64,000 nucleotides of DNA from Psettodes erumei (Eukaryota > Chordata > Actinopteri > Pleuronectiformes > Psettodidae), in assembly GCA_016785225.1 (NCBI GenBank), contig JAFBJZ010000361.1:248001-312000 (forward strand), read 5' to 3'. The position numbers and the translations under genes are program-made. Below are positions 49,001 through 58,609 of the stretch, piece after piece (position 1 is the stretch's first letter; each line of letters begins with the position of its first letter). Below the pieces are notes generated by a model. It did not search any database. It was not told the DNA's origin and worked only from the letters and a program-made list of their open reading frames with translations.

Positions 49001-52000
49001 TGTAAACTGTAGAATATTTGGTGTTTTTGGTTAAGAAATAATCTAAAGTATTTTTTTTATTGTGATAGTTATTGTTTATTTTTTATTAATTAACTATTTA
49101 TTTCTGCTCCAGTTGATTGACATAACATCTACCAGTCAGTTTTCTGTTTCATGACATGCACCAAATGAAAATACTGTATCACTTTGATACAGTTTTGACT
49201 TACTTGTACTTACACTTGTTTCCTGCTGAACAAAACTTCTCTGAACCTTTTATTTGACCTAATCCCCTCCAATCTAAATCAGGAGTTAATTTGCCTTTAT
49301 TATTAAGGCCCGTGTGAACAGGTTTAATATATTTTGCCAAACAAGAGTTTTTTGGTCAAGAAACATTTTTATTTATTTATTCCTCGGGGTTTACTCAAAA
49401 CTCTGCTTTGGTTCAGCGGTAGTGACGTCCACTCGCGTGACGTCCAGCTTTAGTTACAGGTATAACCTGAACGCACAAAATAACCGCACTGAAGACGCTG
49501 CTGTGGTTTTTGAAAACATCAGGTGTGCTTTTATTTTATTTAGTATATAAAGTGATTTATAAAAAAAGTAAGCTTTTATTCTCGAGGTGATTAGCAATGC
49601 TAATTTAGCATTTGGCTTTTTTTTGTCTTGAATAAGAAAAGCTTGGCTTTTGAGCTGTTCATCTTGGATGCAGCTCTGCTCTTTACTCCGCTTCAGTGTC
49701 TAGATTTTGCTCCAGTCGTTTCGGCCCGTCTTTTGAGGCTCTGTCGTTGTACCTCGGTGCGAGTTTAGGTTGTTCTTGATATTTTTGAGGAAAAAAAAAC
49801 AAAAACACGATCCCATTGAACGAACTGGTTCACGCTGTGTGCGTGTTCTCTGTATTTGCTCTGCAAGAGTTTGCACTGTGCACAGAAAAATTCATCAAAA
49901 TTCTTCAGTGTCCAGGAACTGCTGTGAAGTATTTCCTGAATATCATTTTCCAACATTCAACTTAAAGTTTCATTTGCCCGAGAACCATTTAAGAAAACAT
50001 AAATAGATGTCAGCTTCAGGCGTTTTTTTTTTTTTCTCCATGTGCAGTTGAGATTTAGTTAACAAGGTTGAGTGTGGCTTTTGGATAAGTCTCAACTTAA
50101 TTCATGCTCCTCCTGCAGAGATACACATGTGGGCCATGTCTTCTATTATTTCTCCATCTCTTGAGCGAGTTCAGTCCAATTTTCCTGTGGATATCATACT
50201 GCAACAATTAATAAGGCTTTAACTTTTAAACTGGCAAATGAAGTAGAATGTGCGGCACTTATCGCGCGGGCCCAGCTATCCTTTCTGCCAACTATCCGAG
50301 ACAGGACGGGGAAGGGGACAGACGGAGCGTTTCTCCTTGGATAAAAGAGGGGAGAAAGTGGGGCTGAAACTTTTTCCGCACAATTTGATGTCTGAAAGCA
50401 GTGATGCAGTGATTGATTCATTAAACCAGAGCCGTAATGAGGAAAGAAATCATAATTCAAACTTACATTTTAAACAGGAAATATAATTGGAATTTTATAC
50501 AGAGAAGTCCCTTTGTACAATTATGATTAAAGGAAAATTAATTGTATGAAAATGTCCTTATAGATACTGAAAATTAGATCTAGCAAAGCTCAGGCGACAT
50601 GGACCTAATTCTAAAAATATTGTGTACACGATCGATCTTTTTTTTCTTCCTCTTCCTCTTTCTCCTCTGCTCTTTCTTTCTTTATGAAGGTCCAAATCTA
50701 GCTGTGTTCATTTTATCTGAAATTAGAGTGAACCATGCAGGCGTGGAAGTTGAAATTAGCCTAAAGATGTTTCATTTACAAAGACAGAAACACTTTCTCA
50801 GCCGGCGATTGTTTCCCTGCATTATCTCTGCCTGCTTTTAATTGCTTTGCAAGTGAAATTAACAGAATTAGAAAAATTGCCTCTCCCTTTTCCTACAAGC
50901 TGCTTTATTCACGGGCATTGTTGTGTGCTTTGTATAGATTATAGACTCCTTTTGTTCCACTATTGTAAATATATACGCCCCTAGTCACGGCTTTAGCTCT
51001 GAAACAACCTCACCCCCACCCCCCAGTTCGTTCAACACAACCCTAATGGAAATTAATTTCCAACCTGTCTGGATGGAGGGAGAGAGGTGGGAAATGAAAT
51101 CTCTGTATTAATTTCACTCTGATTTGCTTATTCAAAAACAACGTGCCCACCCTCCTTGACTTCCCTGCACATCATCATTATGTGTGCGAGTTGTTTTTCA
51201 CCCTCGGCGAGTCTGCGGCGCCTTAACCGTTTCTCCGCCTCGCTCCGGCGCCGTCTAATCCTCTTAAAGGAAAATGGTTACCTTGAATTAATAATTCGCG
51301 TCTCAGTATCCTCACGGGAGCAGAGAATTAAGCGTGTCATCTGACGTGGATGCACACAATGGGGGAAAAAATGTGGCCTTTTTAAAAAAAAAAAAATTCA
51401 GCAGGCCGTGAAACGTTATTAATAATATAACTGCAACTTAGGCTTCAGATACAGACAGAAGCAAACAGCCAGTAAATATGGCAGTATATTTCAAGGTTTA
51501 GAGCTCTTAATGTACCATTAAAGCAGCCTGATGGATTCATATTATAGAAGGAGTATTATTAATGAAGCAATTTAAAAAAAAAAAGTCGCATTAAATTCAT
51601 ATTAACTGACTCCATTTTTTTGGATGTAATCTTCAAACAGGCTAAAATAGATCAAAAGTACTGTATAATTACTATGGTCAGCAGGGATTATGAAACTGTA
51701 ATTGATATAGATCAGCCCTGCACTAATCACTCTTTTAGCTACAATTTTAGGTATACTGTAATTTGGCTTTAAGGTCCCCCTTGGCTTCTTGCTATTAATC
51801 TTCCGGATTAGATTGTTCAGCATGTCCAATTCTCGAAACCATTTTTTTTCTTTTAACGAGTCCAGTTAAAAAAAAAAAAAAGGGATCAGTGTGTTTAGGG
51901 TATATTTCCTCCTTTACAGCGCATACTGCACATACAGTCATGAGAAGCTTGTTGGACAACGTGGCTTCCTTTTTATTTTCACCTGGCCTGCACCAGTCTG

Positions 52001-53624
52001 TTTGGACCCGAGGCAGCCGGGAAGACGGTTCAACTCAGGTCCTTGTTCTTGTGCAGACATGAAGTGTAATGTTATTCACAGAGCTAACACTGCCGTCCGC
52101 CTGTGGCAGCGCTTCCCTTCTTCCATTGAAGCCATGCCCGGTTCCTCAGAGGTTGCGCGCGTGCCCCATCGGGCGGGTTTGGCCGACACCGGTCCATATC
52201 CAGGTGATCAGTTTCCCCTCCTCTTCCCCGCCCAGGTTCGCTGGGGGATCTCGATGGCGGTGAGGAAAACACGCTAGACAGCCACAGCCTATCCGGAGAG
52301 GAGGGCGGAGTCTCGGACCCAGATGATTCAGTAGAGGGTGACAGCTCCAGCCCCCCGCCATACACACCACTGTACAATGAAGGTGAGTAAATATAATGAT
52401 TTAAAAAAACATGTTTCATGAACATGCAGTTGGAATCGGCGGACTCATGGCTGCCCTCTTTCCACCAATCACACGTCTGCGCTTTGCACCGAGGCTCCTT
52501 TCACAAAGTCAAGGAAATGTCATTGCGTACCTGAGGTCATTTGTATTGAAACGAATGTTAACTTCACACGACACAACTCTATTTAGACTGAAAATAGCCT
52601 GTCACAACGTGGGCTCTTGCTCATATCTAATCATCTGAAGGCCATTTATGATCAAACCATCTGCGCGCGCCATTAACTAGCCAGTAGTTAATTAGTTAAA
52701 ATAGCGATTGATTTGTTATCGGCCTTTTGTGCTCCACATTATTATTAGTTAATCGAAAATTCACTACCGTTCGACCTCTAACATATATATGTGTGTGCGT
52801 GTAGAATATACAGCATCGCATATACCAAACACATATTACCCTGTAGAAGTGCTGACAGTGTGTGCTCTGTCACATCGACCCGCTCGCTGCAAGTTAAACA
52901 ATCTAGACATCTAGTTCACTGGCAGTTATTAGTCGTTTTAACCAGACCGATCTGCGGTCCACCTGTTATCTGGCAGGAGACGTTACCCAGAGACAACAAC
53001 AACAACAGCGACGACAAAAGAGTGTCGAACCACTATGAGGTTGCAGCTTTCCATTTGTATCACTCTTTTTTTTATCTCTATTGTGTCTAAACGAATGAAA
53101 AGAGAAAAAAAAAGAATTCAGGAGGTTCAATCTTGGCTCCGGTGAATCTGCCCCTCGTGCACCTCTTATCCGACCCTCCCCCCCCACCCCTGGACCATGT
53201 GATAGCAGAGTTTTCAGTCATATTCTTTTGACTTATTCAAGATTTCACTAGCTGTGTTTTTTTAATCTCAAAAATTCCTGCTCTTGTGAAATTTGGGGGC
53301 TGGAAGCGATAAGCGTCTGTTGGTTGGCTCGGTTTGATAAACCCATGGAAATTCTGTCAGGTGCTAATCGAGACGAGATTAGAGATTAGCTAGAGGTGTG
53401 TGTGTGTGTGTGTGTTTGAGGTGAGGAGGGGGTTATGTGTGTATTAGATTGTATAAGAAGAAGATGAGAGAAGTCGTGCAGACTGCACACGTGAGCAAGT
53501 TTGTCTGTCAACGGTGAACCCACTTGCTGTCTTTGTTTCTTTATTTATGTGTGTGTTGTTTTTTTATTTCTTTTAACCCTCCCCCTCCCCCGACACACGC
53601 CTCCCCATTACCCTGCTGTTGACT

Positions 53625-53660
<36 letters not shown>

Positions 53661-56600
53661 TCTCTGGGGTTCCTCGGTTGCCCAGTGCTGCCATTATCAG
53701 TTCTCTGTAAATCAGCCATGTTTGACGAACCTGCTCTTTCAACCTGGGATCAATACCAGGTCTTTATCTGGCCAGCACTGGCTAATAAAGGCAAGGCCTC
53801 TTATCCACCATCTGGAAGGGAGAGACACACACACACACACACACACACACTGGCGATAACCGCCCTGATAACTTTAGCAAGAAAAACACTGAACCGAGCG
53901 CTCCTCCACCTCCACCCCCCCCACCCCCGCCCCCACCCCCGGCCTGACAGAGAGAACCAGTATATTAATGCTGATACAATGGATCGACACGCGAGGACAC
54001 ACAACTTTATTGAGGAAAGCTTGAGCATCTGTTGGCTGCGTCTGTCTCTGTTGTGGTGTGTGCGCGTGTGCATGTTTTTTTTTTTTCTCTTCTCAGAATT
54101 GCTCTACAGTTGCAGCGACCCACCGAAACAAGTGAAGTTCCTTTTTTCACAACAAGGCAATCGCATTTAACATCACAGGAAACCTGATAAAATCCACTTT
54201 TGGACTGATAAGTCAGTTTGTCACCTCCCTATGACCTCTAATAGTCGCTGCCCTCCTTTGGGCCAATCAGCATGATTTTTCTAAACCACCAGTTCGGGTT
54301 TTATTTTTCATCAGAATGTGATCAGCAGTGATAAAGAAAGCGTGTGTGATGCACAAACAGACCAGTGCAGAGGCCGTAATGTCTTCTGGTTTCATTATGA
54401 TGGCCACACATAGACCAAATGTGCACCGCAGCGGTGAAAGGATTTATAGGGCATTTGTTTGAATACGTTTGTGTGAAAACTGTTGGTTGGATGTTGCGTC
54501 ATCCGTCTGTCAAAGCGAAAAAGTGTCAACGTTTTCTCTCTCAAACTGCATCCTTGCCGACGTTGCTGATTTCCTTCCCCGCTGAAGCAGGAGGGCTGCT
54601 CACCATCACGCCTCATGTTGAATCATTCCCACATTACAAGCCGACGGCAACGAAAAAGGAATGCGAAACAAAGGAAGATTTTAATGCAACATGTGTGTGG
54701 CACACTGATTGCATGCATTTGGTGATTAGGGCTGCAGCGGTTTACCAGGGTATGAAAACTGATGGTTATCATATCATATTTGACCAGCGCCCGTGCATCC
54801 CCCCTTCCTCCTACACCTCCTGTCACACTCTGGTGCCACGTGTGGTGCACAGAAAACGGCACAGACAAGCTTGACCCGTATCACCAATAACAAAAAAGCC
54901 CCCAAAATTAAAAACGAGCAAATGGGGTTGTCCTCGGTGGATATCCATGTTGTGCAGCAAACGTGGACGCAGCAAAGCAGCTGCCGAAGGAGGAGACGCT
55001 GCAGACGTGTTCGGCCATCTTTAAAAAAAACAAACAAGCAGGTCCCTCCGAGTGCGTGTCAAAGTGTGAGTCCTGCTTTAGACTTTAATCCCTAACAAAA
55101 AAAAAAAAAAGCAAGTGAGCGTTTAAATGTTGATCACAATCAAATAATTTTCCACATCCCGGCTCCCGGCTACAGCCACCTTGTCTGTTTGGTAACCTCT
55201 GACTTGCAAAGAGATACACACTGACCCTGATCTGACCCCATAAAGGAACACACACACACAGACACACTTTCCTGTGTGTGTGTGTGTGTGTGTGTGTGTT
55301 TGTGTGTATGAGCTAATGGTACAGTCCAGTAAAAATGGCAACTACTTTGATGGTCACTTGGGAAAACATATCCTACAAATTGTTACAAATGAAACAACCA
55401 ATCAATCAATGTAGAACATAAGCAGTTGATTAATTCATAATACAAAATCTTCACTAGTTGCTGTCGGATACAAAATAGTTCACAAGAGCTCCACCTCAAG
55501 CAGCTACAATAGAAGCAACCTGCTTTTCTGCTGATGCGTGATGATCTTTTGATATGTAAATGTTTGTGATCAAGGAGTTCAGAGGATGTGCCTTTAAAAA
55601 AAGCTGAAGCCCTACCCAATTTAAATGTGGCGCCCGCCCCTTCAAAGTCGTCCTCTTGTGCAGCTCTTCGCTGCCCCTGCCAGGCGCGATCTCTCCCTGG
55701 AAGTCGCGAGGGTGAGGAGCGACAGTTGTGTCGGTGTGGCCGAAAAACCCAGCACTTTTTCAAAACTTGCGTTACGGCGAGGGAGCCCCTGGTTGCCGAC
55801 GCTGAATGTCGTCCCTCAGACGCCCCAGAACAGTGCGGTAGAACCCAGCGTTGACAGCCTGACCCGGTGGAATGAACTCACCGATGCAGATGTGGAAAAA
55901 ACGACGAGCGTGCTCCTTTTCCACAGGGAAGGTATCTGTTTGGTCTCTGGTTTGTGGCTGCAGACCCAAGTCTGGTCGGGTCACCTCGGGTCCGTCCAAG
56001 AAGACTTTGATATGGTGCTGGTGGTAAAACGCACGCGGACCACAGCTTGACGTAATGCAGTTCTTGCACCTGCTGCATGCATGTCACTGAACTTCACACC
56101 TCATGATATATTGTACTGACACAACCCAACATAACACAATTTTGTCTTAATATGTACATACTTTTACTTAACATTGTCACAGAGTTCTTTTACAGTGTGG
56201 TATCAGCACTTTTTTTTTGAGGCGAAGGACGTGGTTACATTCTCTTTTTCAAACAGGAGATGTACAGCCATATTTCCCAAAAAATCTTTATAATTTAAAG
56301 TATTTGTCTAATCGTGATAATACTAATAATTACATAAATAATAGTTGTGAAACAGTTCTTACCACTTTTTAAAACCGAATCCCTTCGCGACCCTGATCAT
56401 GGCCTCTCCCAGCGATGGAAGGTGTTCTTGTTGATCATCTTGACCTATTTGCTCACGCTTGACGATCGATTCAGAGCTCAACCACGTGTCTGACTTCCTG
56501 CATCGATCGTGTATTGGGCTGTAGCTGAATGAGCGTCTCTCCGCGTAGCCAGTGTGGACGGACGTGAGGCGGTTCGCCTCCTGCTTCTTCCGTGCCACCG

Positions 56601-57012
56601 CGCACGGCGCGCCGCGCCCTCAGACGCGAAGACGAGATGCAAAAGACAAAAGGCAGCGGTTTGGAATCAGACAGACGGGGAGACAGAAATGCATAGTGGC
56701 ATGTAGAAGTTAGGAGGCGAGATTGTTGGGTGACTTTGCCCCGCAGGTGTGACGGGAAGTTCAGCTTATCAGATTGATGGAGACTGTCTTGCTATGGGGG
56801 CGGGGGTGTTGGCTGGCAGAAAAGTGTCTGTCGACTCCTCCTGATACCTGCCTCCCTGCCTGAGATGATATGGGAGATAATATTGATAATATTAAACGCA
56901 ATAACTGTGTCTCCAGCTCCCCTCCCTCGCTTCAGCCCCTGCAGGATAAAATCAATGTGCCATTCAATGTGATTTATAGCTGAAAATAATGGCACTGTTT
57001 AGGCAGCGGGGG

Positions 57013-57086
<74 letters not shown>

Positions 57087-57706
57087 GTGCGCGCTTGCTT
57101 TAGAGTGTGTACAGTATGTCGCTGCGTACGAGTGTTTGTGTGCGGATGAGGTGGAAAGGTGGATGTGACGTGAAGACGGATCGCGTGTGTGTGTCTGCTG
57201 ATTTATTTGACAATGCAGATCCAATCTCGGGACTGTTACATTAATAACGGCGGAGTGTGGCGGCGTCACGTGGTCTCGGGCCGTTTACGGCCGCTATCGA
57301 TCGGGCGCTATCGCTGTTTATCGGAGTGGGAATGCAAAGGGTAAACACGGACTCTGCGTGTGGACGGCTAAAGCGTGAACGGGGATGGAGGGTGGGTGGG
57401 GACCGGGTTGGATTTGAGAGAGCGAGGACGAGAAAGTATGAGAGGAGGTAGGGCAAGCAAGGAGGAAATGAAGGGCAGAAGTTTGGAGGAGGAGGTGGAC
57501 GGGGATGCACAAAAAAAGAAGAAGCGGATGACCTCCTTTTTTAAATATGGAGCGCTTCCACAGTCTCTGCTACCTGCAACTATGGGCTGATCCATTGTTT
57601 CAGTTACGTTTGTGTTTCTCCATAGAATTCCTTAAGTCCAGTTTACACCACGGATTGAAACCTGCTCAGTTTACAGTAACTGGATGAGACCACACTGAAC
57701 ACTCAT

Positions 57707-57747
<41 letters not shown>

Positions 57748-58573
57748 GTGATGGTGATGGTGATGATTCGTGATGAAGCTGACAGTCTGCTACAGTCCAG
57801 GTTGGTCTGATTAACAGCTGATGGTTAACGTATTGATGAAACGTAGGAGAGCTGATCAGCTGATCCTCTCCTTCCTGTCCTAAACCAACTGAGTCCAACT
57901 TTGCTCTGAGCTGATTGGCTGTTGACAAAGTAAATGCTCTTTAGTCCTAGCCTACGTATGAGTCGTGTTGTGTACAGAATGTAAAGTCCTTTCATTCTTT
58001 CTCTCATTCTTTGTCATCACGACATACTGCTCAGGTTGTGGAGCGGTCACGGCCTGGTTTGGTGTCAGACATGTAAACTGCTCAGTTGGGTTCAGACTGT
58101 GAGTTTGGGTTCAAGTGAGCGCTCCCTTGAGGTTCGAGGACCTTCGTCTTCTTTGTTACAAGAGCAAACCCGCAGGTTTAAGGTTGTGGAGCGATCACAG
58201 ATAAAAGGCCGGCGATGGGCTCCAAACAGGAAGCAGAACCAGCTGTTTCTTGTGTGAAGGTCGCATGTTTCGTGGTCCTCCTCTGCCACCAGCGGTCACA
58301 TAACGATACAACACGACTATAACCGTGGGTCGTAATGAGCTGCTCGCACAGACAGGGAGGTCTCTACAGCGGAGCGGCGTGATGATGATGCAAGTCCACT
58401 GAGATCCTGGGCTCAGATAGGCCGAGGTGCTGTGATGTAACTATTAATCTGATCAAACTAATCACGCATCCCGCTAATAGGGAGGGGACCCGGCAGCGTG
58501 ATGAACCGGCTGATACCGGCTCGCAGAGGCAAAGGTCAGGGTTCACGTATCCTCTGTATGCTGGATAAACATA

Positions 58574-58609
<36 letters not shown>

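Noticed and set aside
58034..58200. Near-repeat AGGTTGTGGAGCGGTCAC / AGGTTGTGGAGCGATCAC
   Set aside because: Only 18 bases with one mismatch and no extension of the match. Too little to call a repeat family.
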